A stretch of DNA of 22,267 bases from Leptospira_B sp964571605 (GCA_964571605.1 CAZNCS010000046.1:1-22267), one strand, 5' to 3'; shown: positions 1 through 8,488, counted from the first letter of the stretch. Notes: a model not told the origin generated them from the letters alone. Made by a program: numbers and translations.

Positions 1-1
1 T

Positions 2-145
2 TTTTCTCATTTTGCAGTTATAGATGTTGTAAAAGATCTGATTATTTGCCTCGGCAAGTCCAGGTTGAGGGAAGAAACTTCCGTCTTGCTGTCCAAGTTC
101 AGCCTTGCCGGCGATTTTCCATACGAAAAAGGCCGTAAAAACCAA
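2..145 (-). other. possible partial ORF at the left edge
   Basis: Reading the minus strand from about 154 to the window edge there is an open frame with coding-like composition: a hydrophobic stretch (LVFTAFFVWKIAG) followed by a polar segment containing QQDGSFFPQPGL. It is preceded by a TGA stop at 155-157, and the only start in it is a TTG at 143-145 with no Shine-Dalgarno sequence. It could be the start of a short membrane-anchored protein continuing to the left, or the remnant of a broken gene. I do not recognise the family. Too short to be sure it is coding. Confidence 0.25.
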
Positions 146-332
146 TGTAGAGAATCAGCACGACCGGTCAAGAAAAAACCTACCTAATCAATTTCATTTT
201 TAGCGAAAAAAACGGAAGATTTCGGCGAAAAAACGCTACATCCAAATAGTTCAAATGCCGAAAGCCGAACGCATTAGAAATCTATAAAATATTTCCTAAC
301 ATAGAATAACATACTCCGATTGCGCCCGAAGG

Positions 333-1004
333 TCACTCGCAGATTTCCACCGAACCGGAAGATTCAAAGTAGCCGCTGGAGCCACCGGAGTCGCTCCAAT
401 TTTTGGCCCAACCTTTCGAATCGTATTGGATTTCATAACCGCTACTGAATATATCATTCAGCATACCTGTATCGAAATCATAACCGTAGCTGAACCCGGC
501 AGGGGCGTCGCTATTACCAGGAAAACCTTGTCCATCATAGTTGCTGAAGATATCGGTATTCGCAGTTAATTCATTCGTAAGAGAAACTAAACGGTGAGAA
601 GAATCATACACGAACGTAAAATACCGACTCACGTTGGAAGGATCTAACTCGTCGAAGATCTTGAAACTTGCCAGCCCCCTTTCTCCTACAAGAAAGAAAT
701 TTAATCCGTCAGGAGAATCCACTACTCCCAATCTAGCGCCGTCTACGGAAGAATACGTTCTGACATTCACGAAACTGCTCATTTCAGGTTGGCATTTATA
801 GACGAGTCCGGCAGTAGAGCAATGGACAATTTCATCTATATTGCCTAGATCATCAAACGTTGTAATAGTCTTTGGTAGACTCTTACACTTTCTATTGGCA
901 AGGACAGCAAGCAATGTGGATGTTTCTCCCCCGGAATTCCCTCCGCAATTCACAAAAGGTAAAAATATTAAAATCAAGAGCATGGATAGAATTCTTTTTT
1001 TCAT
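333..1004 (-). CDS. lipoprotein with four YD-type (RHS-like) repeats, copy A
   Basis: A 223-aa exported lipoprotein of unknown function. Residues 1-20 form a signal peptide ending in a lipobox with Cys20 (LPFVNC). The C-terminal half has Tyr-Asp motifs at residues 133, 156, 175 and 194, spaced 23, 19 and 19 residues, with companions such as YDSKGWA; this matches the roughly 20-residue YD/RHS repeat, but only four units are present, far fewer than in RHS toxins. Five Cys (20, 40, 62, 71, 222) are all matched in the paralogue at 3732-4403, which has the same length; the last three residues (ICE) are also identical. The start is the ATG at 1002-1004, with GGAG 9 bases upstream. It is divergent from HK1 across 260 bp, so it may be a partner or target of that kinase (inference). 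No toxin domain or HNH-like C terminus is present. Confidence 0.85.
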   Translation of the reverse strand: MKKRILSMLLILIFLPFVNCGGNSGGETSTLLAVLANRKCKSLPKTITTFDDLGNIDEIVHCSTAGLVYKCQPEMSSFVNVRTYSSVDGARLGVVDSPDGLNFFLVGERGLASFKIFDELDPSNVSRYFTFVYDSSHRLVSLTNELTANTDIFSNYDGQGFPGNSDAPAGFSYGYDFDTGMLNDIFSSGYEIQYDSKGWAKNWSDSGGSSGYFESSGSVEICE

Positions 1005-1264
1005 AATTAGATTCTCCGACGTTCGGTAAAAAAGTTATTTAGCCTTTAACCGATTGTGATTTTATCAGAAGGGATCTTGGCCGACAATACTGGTTACTAC
1101 TAGGTCTCAGCGAAAATTTAGGTAGAAATACTCATATTCATAAGAAATTTCCATTAACTCACGACGGCAGGCTTACATTTTAAGAATGAAGGACTACTCA
1201 CTGTGTTTAGCGATCTTTTCGAATTGACCCTTAAGCTCGATCCGCTATTTTTTCGCTTACCTTT
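1005..1264. promoter_or_regulatory. divergent intergenic region, lipoprotein A / HK1
   Basis: This 260-bp gap contains the 5' ends of two divergent genes, so at least two promoters are expected. On the plus strand a TTGACC (1224-1229) followed after 16 bases by TATTTT (1246-1251) is a plausible sigma70-type promoter for HK1. It would give a leader of only a few bases before the ATG at 1265, in keeping with the lack of a Shine-Dalgarno sequence there. No convincing dyad was seen. Confidence 0.3.
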
Positions 1265-3664
1265 ATGCTAAAAACCGTCTGTTCCCTTACGGCGCGTGGC
1301 CTGATACTAATTGTTCTATTGGGATGTAATATTTCTCCCCAGATCGATTCGTCTCCGTTTGCAAAAGACGGGATTTTGGATTTGCAAAGGTGGGACCAGA
1401 AGAAGCAAAAAACGCTCCCCCTTTCAGGTGAATGGAAATTCTTTTGGAAACAATTTCTCCCTACGAATGCAAAACACACAGATAATTCTAAATTTGTTTT
1501 TGTAAAGGCACCCGGCGTTTGGAACGAGGTTTCTTTTTTCGGAGAAACAATTGCAAGCTACGGATATGCAACCTATGAACTAAAAATTCTTTTGCCTTCT
1601 GCAACCTCCGATCTTGCGCTTTCCATTCCAGATATAGGAACCTCTTATGATCTTTTTGCAAATGGCAAACGAATCGCTGAAGCGGGAATCATAGGAGAAA
1701 CCGAGGAAACCTCCAACGCCAGATACTCCCCACAAATCACAACCCTTCCCGAATCAGATTCGATAAATTTAATACTTCATGTTTCCAATTTTCAGAACCG
1801 ATGGGGAGGTTACTGGTTTCCGATTCGGATCGGTCGACTAAAAGATATTATCCAAGAAAAACAAATCCAAGAAGGACTCAGCTTTGCGGTATGTGTTTCC
1901 GCAGCGATCATGGCGATTTACAATTTTCTTTTTTTTCTTTTTAGAAAAAAGGATCCGGCACCCATTCTATTTTCAATTCATTGTATTTTAATTTTGATTC
2001 GTGCGTTAACGACGGGAGAGCGACTCGGTCATATCCTATTTCCGAATCTTTCTTGGGAACTTTTGAATCGTTTAGAATATGCTTCCATTTATCTATCAGC
2101 ACCGGTCTTATATGCATTTCTATTTCGATTTTGCCCTACAAAGTTTTGGGACCGATTCGGCGTATTTCTTTCTTCTCCCTTCTATCTATTTTCTCTAATG
2201 GTTTTGACGCTTCCGAACCAAATTTATACTCTCACTCTGAATCCAATACTATTGTATTCTTTCTTTACGGTGATTCCTTGCTGGGCTATCTTACTCATCT
2301 ACGGAGTCCGACGGCATTACGAAGGAGCCTGGGTTCTTTTTTTAGGGTATGTGGGAGTGATGCTCTGCACTTTAAACGATATTTTTTACTCGATGGGATT
2401 TATTAATTCGACGTATCTGTTTCCTTACGGACAAATTAGCCTAATCATTTCGCATGCGATCATGATTTCGAAACGTTTTTCTAGCTCTTTACATCATTCA
2501 GAGGACTTATCTCTCAAAATGAAAACCCTTGTTTCTTCTACCAGGGAAATCATGACCGCTTCTTCTTTTGCATCCGCAACCAGGACAACTTTGCAAATTT
2601 TATCCCAGAATATTAACGAATCCTTCCAAAATGAAAACGATTCGTTTTTAAAAAAGATCTCGGGTCAAAACCCGAATACGAACTCCTTCTCCGAAAAAGG
2701 TTTGTTCATATACCTTCCGGAAAACGGTTCTTCTCTTTGGAAACAATACTCTATTGATGAGGAAAATAATTCAGGCATCTCTGAAATGTCGACTGCCCTC
2801 TCCGATCAAAACGGGGACTTGGATTTTTCTTCCTTAGTTTCCCCTTACATCTTCAAAGATCGACTTCTACTTCCAGTCAGAAACGAGAAGACGAGCTTTG
2901 CAGTGTTAGATCTTCCGGTAGGAGGTTTTCTAAATTCCGATTCAGCTATGGACTGGGCCCAAGGAATCGCGTATGGCCTTGCACTTTCGATCCAGAATTT
3001 GCTTAGACAGGATCGGGAGAAGCTTGCGATTATCGGGGAATTATCCGCCGAAATCGCGCACGATATAGGACATCACGTAATTTTGATCCAAAAAGTATTA
3101 CGAAATCTCCAAAAGAACGAAGGTACGAAAGAGATCGATATCGCACAGGCAAAAAAAGAAACGGAGGCCCTCGCAAATCTTTCTTTAGATATATTAGAAT
3201 TTTCTAAAAAACAGATCATTCTGGATTTAAAATCCGTGAAAATAGAGGACTTTTTCCAAGGGATTCGCGAGGACTTGCAACTTTTCTTTCAAGGAACCGG
3301 AATCCGCCTCAGTTGTGAAGTTTCTGCCGATGGAGAAATCAAACTTGATCCTTTGAGAATCCGCCGATTGATATTAAATATCGCCAAAAACACAATTGAT
3401 GCAATCGGAGAGAACGGAAACTTTTCCATTCACATTAAGAAAGACTCTGAGGCGCTTTATATCATCTTAAAAGATAACGGTCCGGGTCTGAGCGAAGAAC
3501 TCAAAAATGCGTTTTATCTTTCCTCCGTAGAAACCAAAAAACCGCAAGGGACGGGGCTCGGACTTTTTATCGTTAGAAAAATCGCGCTCGCCCACGGGGG
3601 AGAAGTTTTTATCAACTCAGAACTTGGAAAAGGTAGCAGTTTTACAGTTCTACTTCCTTGCTGA
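1265..3664 (+). CDS. 7TMR-DISM sensor histidine kinase (HK1)
   Basis: A 799-aa inner-membrane sensor kinase. Order: N-terminal signal region with a lipobox-like LLGC (Cys21); periplasmic jellyroll-type domain (about 40-200) with the leptospiral GILDL ... GEWKFFW signature; seven-TM 7TMR-DISM block (about 205-400); a GAF-like linker (about 415-580); a HisKA-like dimerisation helix with His599 in IAHDIGHH; and an HATPase_c domain with N box (LNIAKN), G1 box DNGPGL and G2 box GTGLGL. All residues needed for autophosphorylation appear present. It starts at an ATG without a clear Shine-Dalgarno. It is paralogous along its whole length to HK2 (5489-7819). Its likely partner is RR1 (4562-5212), on the opposite strand beyond lipoprotein B. 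The ligand is unknown; the periplasmic domain resembles carbohydrate-binding folds (family knowledge). Confidence 0.9.
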   Translation: MLKTVCSLTARGLILIVLLGCNISPQIDSSPFAKDGILDLQRWDQKKQKTLPLSGEWKFFWKQFLPTNAKHTDNSKFVFVKAPGVWNEVSFFGETIASYGYATYELKILLPSATSDLALSIPDIGTSYDLFANGKRIAEAGIIGETEETSNARYSPQITTLPESDSINLILHVSNFQNRWGGYWFPIRIGRLKDIIQEKQIQEGLSFAVCVSAAIMAIYNFLFFLFRKKDPAPILFSIHCILILIRALTTGERLGHILFPNLSWELLNRLEYASIYLSAPVLYAFLFRFCPTKFWDRFGVFLSSPFYLFSLMVLTLPNQIYTLTLNPILLYSFFTVIPCWAILLIYGVRRHYEGAWVLFLGYVGVMLCTLNDIFYSMGFINSTYLFPYGQISLIISHAIMISKRFSSSLHHSEDLSLKMKTLVSSTREIMTASSFASATRTTLQILSQNINESFQNENDSFLKKISGQNPNTNSFSEKGLFIYLPENGSSLWKQYSIDEENNSGISEMSTALSDQNGDLDFSSLVSPYIFKDRLLLPVRNEKTSFAVLDLPVGGFLNSDSAMDWAQGIAYGLALSIQNLLRQDREKLAIIGELSAEIAHDIGHHVILIQKVLRNLQKNEGTKEIDIAQAKKETEALANLSLDILEFSKKQIILDLKSVKIEDFFQGIREDLQLFFQGTGIRLSCEVSADGEIKLDPLRIRRLILNIAKNTIDAIGENGNFSIHIKKDSEALYIILKDNGPGLSEELKNAFYLSSVETKKPQGTGLGLFIVRKIALAHGGEVFINSELGKGSSFTVLLPC

Positions 3665-3670
3665 TTTTTT

Positions 3671-3698
3671 CCATTCGTTATTTATTAAAAACGAATGG
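3671..3698. terminator. hairpin between convergent HK1 and lipoprotein B
   Basis: A perfect 9-bp inverted repeat (CCATTCGTT at 3671-3679 and AACGAATGG at 3690-3698) with a 10-base loop sits 7 bases after the HK1 stop and 33 bases beyond the lipoprotein B stop. There is no T-run after it on either strand, so it is not a textbook intrinsic terminator. Its position between two convergent 3' ends makes a bidirectional terminator or a 3'-end stabiliser the simplest reading. Confidence 0.5.
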
Positions 3699-3731
3699 AT
3701 GCATCTCTCAAAAGTATGCCGAAGAAGAGGA

Positions 3732-4403
3732 TCACTCACAAATTTCCAGAGAACCGTCCGGGTACGTAATATCGCTAGGGCTTACTCCGGGTACATTTAC
3801 TCCCATTTGGGTAACCCACCCCTTGGAATCGTATGTATAACTGAAACCACCATCAGAAACTGTATTTGGAATCGTAGCTCCTGGATCATATGTATATGCG
3901 ATGGTCTGCCCGGAGTCGTTGCTCTGAGGGAATCCGAATGAATCGTAATTGGAATAAGTATAAGAGCCGTTGGCCCCACTCACTGATGAAAGCCGCCCCG
4001 AAGTATCGTAGATAAGTTGATCATCTAAAGAGGAAGGATCGACAAAATAACGAAGCAGCCCTCTTTGCGCATGCGTATCATAAAAGGATACAGAGGGAGC
4101 ATCCATCACTCCCAATTTTGCGGCGGCTACGGAAAAATATGTCCTAACAACAGGAGGATTGATCGCATCCAAAATACAGGTATAAGTAAGTCCTGCTACT
4201 GAACATGTATAAAAGGAGGCATTCGAAGGATCTGGGTCGGTGGGATCTGTCTCGAGAACGTTCTTAGGCACGCTGAAACAATTTTCACTTTTTACAAGCA
4301 ATACGAACACTGCAGACTCGACACTACTCGAATCGCCCTCTTTACAATCCATAATGATCGACAAAAATAAAACCAAATGCACGGATAAAATCATTCTTCT
4401 CAT
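3732..4403 (-). CDS. lipoprotein with four YD-type (RHS-like) repeats, copy B
   Basis: Paralogue of the 333-1004 gene and exactly the same length (223 aa) when the ATG at 4401-4403 is used. That start has GGAG 9 bases upstream and gives a signal peptide with lipobox Cys20 (SIIMDC). A longer in-frame extension to 4469 would bury the signal peptide and is rejected. Tyr-Asp motifs lie at 132, 153, 172 and 191 (spacing 21, 19, 19), including YDTSGRL and YDSKGWV, a clear YD-repeat signature. Cys 20, 42, 67, 76 and 222 match those of copy A, suggesting conserved disulphides. It lies between HK1 and RR1, tail to tail with HK1, and downstream of RR1 on the same strand with a 158-bp gap. Function unknown; a surface or periplasmic ligand-binding accessory to the adjacent kinase is an inference. 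Confidence 0.85.
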   Translation of the reverse strand: MRRMILSVHLVLFLSIIMDCKEGDSSSVESAVFVLLVKSENCFSVPKNVLETDPTDPDPSNASFYTCSVAGLTYTCILDAINPPVVRTYFSVAAAKLGVMDAPSVSFYDTHAQRGLLRYFVDPSSLDDQLIYDTSGRLSSVSGANGSYTYSNYDSFGFPQSNDSGQTIAYTYDPGATIPNTVSDGGFSYTYDSKGWVTQMGVNVPGVSPSDITYPDGSLEICE

Positions 4404-4561
4404 AAATAGGTACTCCGATACACGATAACCAAACCTTTTAAGTTTTGGCCCTGAGATCGAAGATACCACAATGAGATGCGATGTAAAATATCGGGAATTA
4501 CGCGGATTTTTGGAATTTCACGTAAGATTACGCAGGGAAACTGCGAAAAAAGAATTTGGGA

Positions 4562-5212
4562 TTATAGAAAACCGCCGGATTTCAATTGAGCGAGAATCCT
4601 TCCTAATTCTATAATATTCTCAGCTTTTAATTTATGAAAGATGGAAGCTCTATGCGTTTCCACCGTTCTTACACTCAAGTCCAGTTCCTCGGAGATTTCT
4701 CTATTGAACTTTCCTTCCGAGAGAAGACGAAGGATTTCCTTCTCTCTTTTCGTAAGGCGATTGACTATATCCTCCAATTCTTGATTCAAATCGGATGAAG
4801 ATTGAAAATTTCGTATCTCCTCCGGAAAAACCTTCCCACCATTCAAAACAATTTTAAGAGAAGTAAAAATTTCCTGAGTCGATTGGCTTTTTAATAGATA
4901 GCCGTCGGCTCCGAATGCGAATGCTCTTTGCAGGTAGGCCCAATCCCGATGCATAGTTAAAAATACGATTTTCAGTCCTGGAAATTTTAGCTTTATCGTC
5001 TCCAACTCTTGGATTCCATTTTCTTCCTGAAGAGAGATATCGCAAAGCAAAAGATCCACTCTGACAAAGCCCATTTTTCGGATACCGTCTTTGATCGAAG
5101 AAGCGGAACCCGCAAAAACAAAATCTGAGTCGGATTCGATCTCAGATTGCAATCCAGTTCGAACAATCGGATGATCGTCAATGAGGAATATCGACTTTGG
5201 GTGAGAATTCAT
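4562..5212 (-). CDS. NarL/LuxR-family response regulator (RR1)
   Basis: A 216-aa cytoplasmic two-component regulator. The receiver domain (about 6-120) has the acidic pair Asp12-Asp13, phospho-acceptor Asp58 (LLLCDIS), Thr86 (FLTMH) and Lys108 (YLLKS). The C-terminal LuxR/GerE helix-turn-helix (about 150-212) has LTKREKEILRLLSEG and the recognition-helix region SVRTVETHRASI. Length and domain order are standard for the NarL family. The ATG start at 5210-5212 has no strong Shine-Dalgarno. It is paralogous to RR2 (7838-8488). It is divergent from HK2 across 276 bp and lies on the strand opposite HK1. Likely a transcription factor for this locus, possibly binding the palindrome at 5302-5324 (inference). 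Confidence 0.92.
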   Translation of the reverse strand: MNSHPKSIFLIDDHPIVRTGLQSEIESDSDFVFAGSASSIKDGIRKMGFVRVDLLLCDISLQEENGIQELETIKLKFPGLKIVFLTMHRDWAYLQRAFAFGADGYLLKSQSTQEIFTSLKIVLNGGKVFPEEIRNFQSSSDLNQELEDIVNRLTKREKEILRLLSEGKFNREISEELDLSVRTVETHRASIFHKLKAENIIELGRILAQLKSGGFL

Positions 5213-5301
5213 ACGATCAGTCTATCTAAGTTTGATTACCTTTAAAACCAATCCTTTTTCCAATCGAAGATGGATACAAACTCAATGTTCCAAGCCGGAA
5301 T

Positions 5302-5324
5302 GGTTAGGAAAGCCTTTCCTAACC
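5302..5324. promoter_or_regulatory. perfect 23-bp palindrome, candidate operator
   Basis: Two perfect 10-bp arms, GGTTAGGAAA (5302-5311) and TTTCCTAACC (5315-5324), are separated by GCC. The site lies in the gap between the divergent starts of RR1 (5212) and HK2 (5489), where a terminator would make little sense. A dyad is the expected binding site of a dimeric regulator, and NarL-family proteins bind such sites, so autoregulation by RR1 or RR2 is a reasonable inference. A single half-site-like TTTCCTAAC occurs at 292-300. Confidence 0.45.
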
Positions 5325-5488
5325 GCCCAAATCATTTTACGAAAAAATAGTAATTTATAAAAACGTAAAGTGAAAGATCGACAAATTTCGTCCGTTCCTC
5401 TCGCTATACTACCTGGCGAGCATCAAAGATCGATGTTTTTTCCTTGACCAAACATTTGCTCGGTCACCATCTTTTTAGAAAGTTTCAA

Positions 5489-7819
5489 ATGAATTCCCTA
5501 CTCTGTCGTAAATTATTCTTATTCGTCTTAATCCTCTTGATTACGAGCGGGCCCCTTCTCGGCTCACCTGCCGACGAAGCACCGAAAGCAAAAGACGGAA
5601 TTTTGGATTTATCAAATTGGAATCCGAAAGAGCAGAAAACGATTCCCCTTTCGGGAGAATGGCATTTTTATTGGAATCATTTTCTTCCGCAAAACAGCTC
5701 GGAGAAAAATTCTTCCGGAATCATTGTAAACGCTCCCGTAGCCTGGAACTCAATCCAAATCAACGGACAAGAAATCGGCTCTCACGGTTTTGCGACATAC
5801 AGATTGCAGATTCTTCTTCCCAAAACCGATGCTCATCTATACTTAAAAATCCCAGACGAAGGAACTGCCTATGAATTGTATGCGAACGGAATTTTGCTTG
5901 CCGGTGCAGGCAAAATCGGAACGACAAAATCAGAGACGATCCCTTATTTCAAACCGCAAATAATACAATTACAGAATTCTAAATCGATCGATCTTATTTT
6001 GTACGTATCGAATTTTCATAATAGATGGGGAGGTTATTGGTACCCGATTCAAATAGGAAATTTCAACGCAATTTCCTCACTGAGAGACCGTGATTATCTC
6101 TTGGCGATTGTTGTAGGAACCGCTGCCGGCGTAATGGCGATTTTCAATTTCGTTTTATTCTTATTCCGAAAAAAGGATAAGGTACCATTATTCTTAGGTT
6201 TGCATAATATATTAATTCTAATACGATCCTTGACCACCGACGCCAGATTAGGTTACGAATTTTTTCCCAATTTACCCTGGGAATTTCTGTATCGTTTGGA
6301 ATACCTTTCCGTTTATCTATCGAGCCCCGTTCTCTTAGCCTTTATGAATGGATCTATTCGATCCCGTTTTTGGGAGAAATACAATCTTCTCTTCATGGTT
6401 CCTTATTACGTATCTTCGTTCTTGGTGATATTTTTTCCGAATCAGGTATTTACGGCGACTCTCTAACCGATAGAAGTTTTTAATTCTATTATAACAGCGC
6501 CTTTATGGCTTTTAATTTTGGCAAAAGCGGTCTGGTCCAAAAAGGAAGACGCAATATTGCTATTGATCGGATACCTCGCAGTAAATGTTACAATTTTAAA
6601 CGACATTCTTCATAACCAATATATAATCCAGACGGGATACTTGATCCCCTACGGTGAATTAGTTCTTATTTTCGTATATTCTACCGTGGTTGCAAAACGG
6701 TCTTCCCTATCATTCGTTCGATCGGAAGGTTTGTCGGAAAGATTGAAAATCCTCGTTTCATCCACCCAAAAAATTATGTTATCCGGATCGGCCCAGGACG
6801 CGTCTCGAATCGCCTTAAAGGATCTCAGCTATTTTTTAAAATTTTTTCCCGAACAAGCTTCCGTATACTTTCCCGAAAAAGATTCTTCAAAATGGAAACA
6901 TCATACGGTACAGCAGGATAATAATCTTGTGGAAAGAGAAAATGTCACTTCTTTGGTTCCTCTTGAAGAATCCGTTCTTTCTAAATTAGAATATCCTACG
7001 TTTATGGAAGATCGGATTCTGCTACCCGTTAAAAGAAACGATCAGACATTAGCAGTTCTGGAAATGCCGGTCGAAAATTCCGATATCTTAACAAAAGAGG
7101 GGGATTTAATCGAAGGTATCTCCTACGCTCTAGCATTGGCGCTTCAGAATTTAATCCGCTTAGACAGAGAAAAATTAGCGGTGATCGGAGAATTGGCTGC
7201 TCAAATCGTTCACGATATCGGCCATCATACTTTCCTTTTGCAAAATTTACTCAATAATATCATTCAAAACGCCGCCCAAAATCCGAGGGCGAGTTTAGAC
7301 CAAGCAAAACGAGAGACCGATGCGTTAACCAATCTGTCTTTGGACATACTCGATTTCGCTAAAAACAAAATCGTTTTGGATAAGAAAGAAATCGAAATAG
7401 AGAAATACTTTTTAGAAATTAAAAACGATTTGGAACTTTTCTTTCAAGGGAAGAAAATAGAATTAAAAATTCATTTCGATTCAATCGGAAAAATCCGAAT
7501 CGATCCGTTTAGAATCAGAAGAATGGTATTAAATCTTGCCAAAAACGCAATGGAAGCGATGGGTGAAGAGGGAGTTTTTTCCATCCGTATCGCAAAAGAG
7601 TCGGACTCCATCTATATGATTTTCGAAGACGACGGTCCCGGAATCACCGAAGATGCAAAACGTTCCTTATACGAACCTTTATTGGAAAGTAAGAAGGCGA
7701 AAGGTGCAGGTTTAGGCCTTTCGATCGTTCGAAAAATCGTTTTGGCGCATGGGGGAGAAATTTTAGTAGATTCAGAACCTAAAAAAGGAAGTCGATTTAC
7801 AATTTTATTGCCCGATTAG
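5489..7819 (+). pseudogene. 7TMR-DISM sensor histidine kinase (HK2) interrupted by one in-frame stop
   Basis: Full-length paralogue of HK1, 776 sense codons if the TAA at 6464-6466 (codon 326) is ignored. The two halves (5489-6466 and 6467-7819) are in the same frame with no indel, and they align without a gap to HK1 across the break (HK1 TLTLNPILL; here TATL-stop-PIEVF). Before the stop: signal peptide, GILDL ... GEWHFYW periplasmic domain and the first TM helices. After it: the remaining TM helices, GAF-like linker, HisKA-like helix with the phospho-acceptor His at codon 575 (IVHDIGHH), and HATPase_c (DDGPGI, GAGLGL). The ATG at 5489 is preferred to the upstream TTG at 5444 because it starts directly before the signal peptide and has a weak AGAAAG. 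The second half has no good start of its own. Probable recent pseudogene; stop read-through or base error are alternatives. Confidence 0.8.
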
Positions 7820-7837
7820 AAAAGTTAGAAAAATTCT

Positions 7838-8488
7838 TTAATCGGAGGGAAGCCCGCCTCTTTCTTTTAAACGAATAATAATTTGGCCTAATTCAACCGC
7901 ATTTTTAATTTGGAGTTTTCTCATAATTTCTCCTCGATGCGATTCCACGGTGCGGGTGCTGATGCCGAATTCTTCTCCGATTTCCCGATTCATCTTCCCA
8001 CTGGCGAGACGTTCTAAGATTTCCAATTCTCTTTTTGTGAGAAGATTTATTTTCCCACGGATATCGGAGAGAGAATCATTTTGAGAGACCAAAGGTTCTA
8101 CCTGATCGGGAAACGCTTTTTCTCCATTTAATACTTTCTTAATGGACGATAGAATATTCGACATGGATTCGGATTTTAGAATATATCCGTCCGCTCCGGA
8201 TCGAAACGCTTTTTGCAGATAGGTCCAATCCCTGTGCATGGTTAGAAATATTACTTTTAATTCCGAAAACTTTGTTTTAATCGCATCCAATTCGTCGATT
8301 CCATTTTCGTCGGAGAGAGATATATCGCAAACCAAAAGATCCACCTTCTTAAAATCCAAAGATCGCATAGCAATCTGAATCGAGCCAGCTTCCCCCACAA
8401 AAACAAGGCCGGGATCATTTAAAATTTCAGCTCTCAAACCGGTTCGTATCAGAGGATGATCGTCTACTATAAAAATTCTGTTTTTCAA
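7838..8488 (-). CDS. NarL/LuxR-family response regulator (RR2)
   Basis: A 216-aa regulator, the same length as RR1 and clearly its paralogue. Receiver domain with Asp9-Asp10, phospho-acceptor Asp55 (LLVCDIS), FLTMHRDW and YILKS. LuxR-type helix-turn-helix with LTKRELEILERLASG and STRTVESHRGEI. The start is a TTG at 8486-8488 with AGGG 9 bases upstream; no better in-frame start is near. Its stop is only 18 bp from the HK2 stop, tail to tail, so the two transcripts probably overlap at their 3' ends. It is the likely partner of HK2. If HK2 is dead, RR2 would be an orphan or be driven by HK1 (inference). Confidence 0.92.
   Translation of the reverse strand: MKNRIFIVDDHPLIRTGLRAEILNDPGLVFVGEAGSIQIAMRSLDFKKVDLLVCDISLSDENGIDELDAIKTKFSELKVIFLTMHRDWTYLQKAFRSGADGYILKSESMSNILSSIKKVLNGEKAFPDQVEPLVSQNDSLSDIRGKINLLTKRELEILERLASGKMNREIGEEFGISTRTVESHRGEIMRKLQIKNAVELGQIIIRLKERGGLPSD

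Noticed and set aside
333..4403. YD-repeat lipoproteins as RHS toxins or toxin/immunity pairs
   Set aside because: Only four repeats, no RHS core motif, no variable C-terminal toxin domain and no adjacent small immunity gene.
3732..4469. 245-aa version of lipoprotein B
   Set aside because: The extension would put 22 residues before the signal peptide; the ATG at 4401-4403 has a ribosome site and gives the same length as copy A.
5444..7819. HK2 as two frameshifted genes
   Set aside because: Both halves are in the same frame (2376 bases from 5444 to 7819, divisible by 3) and align gap-free with HK1, so the lesion is a stop codon, not a frameshift.
6518..7819. Independent kinase gene starting at TTG 6518
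   Set aside because: No Shine-Dalgarno precedes it and the start would fall in the middle of the TM block of the paralogue.
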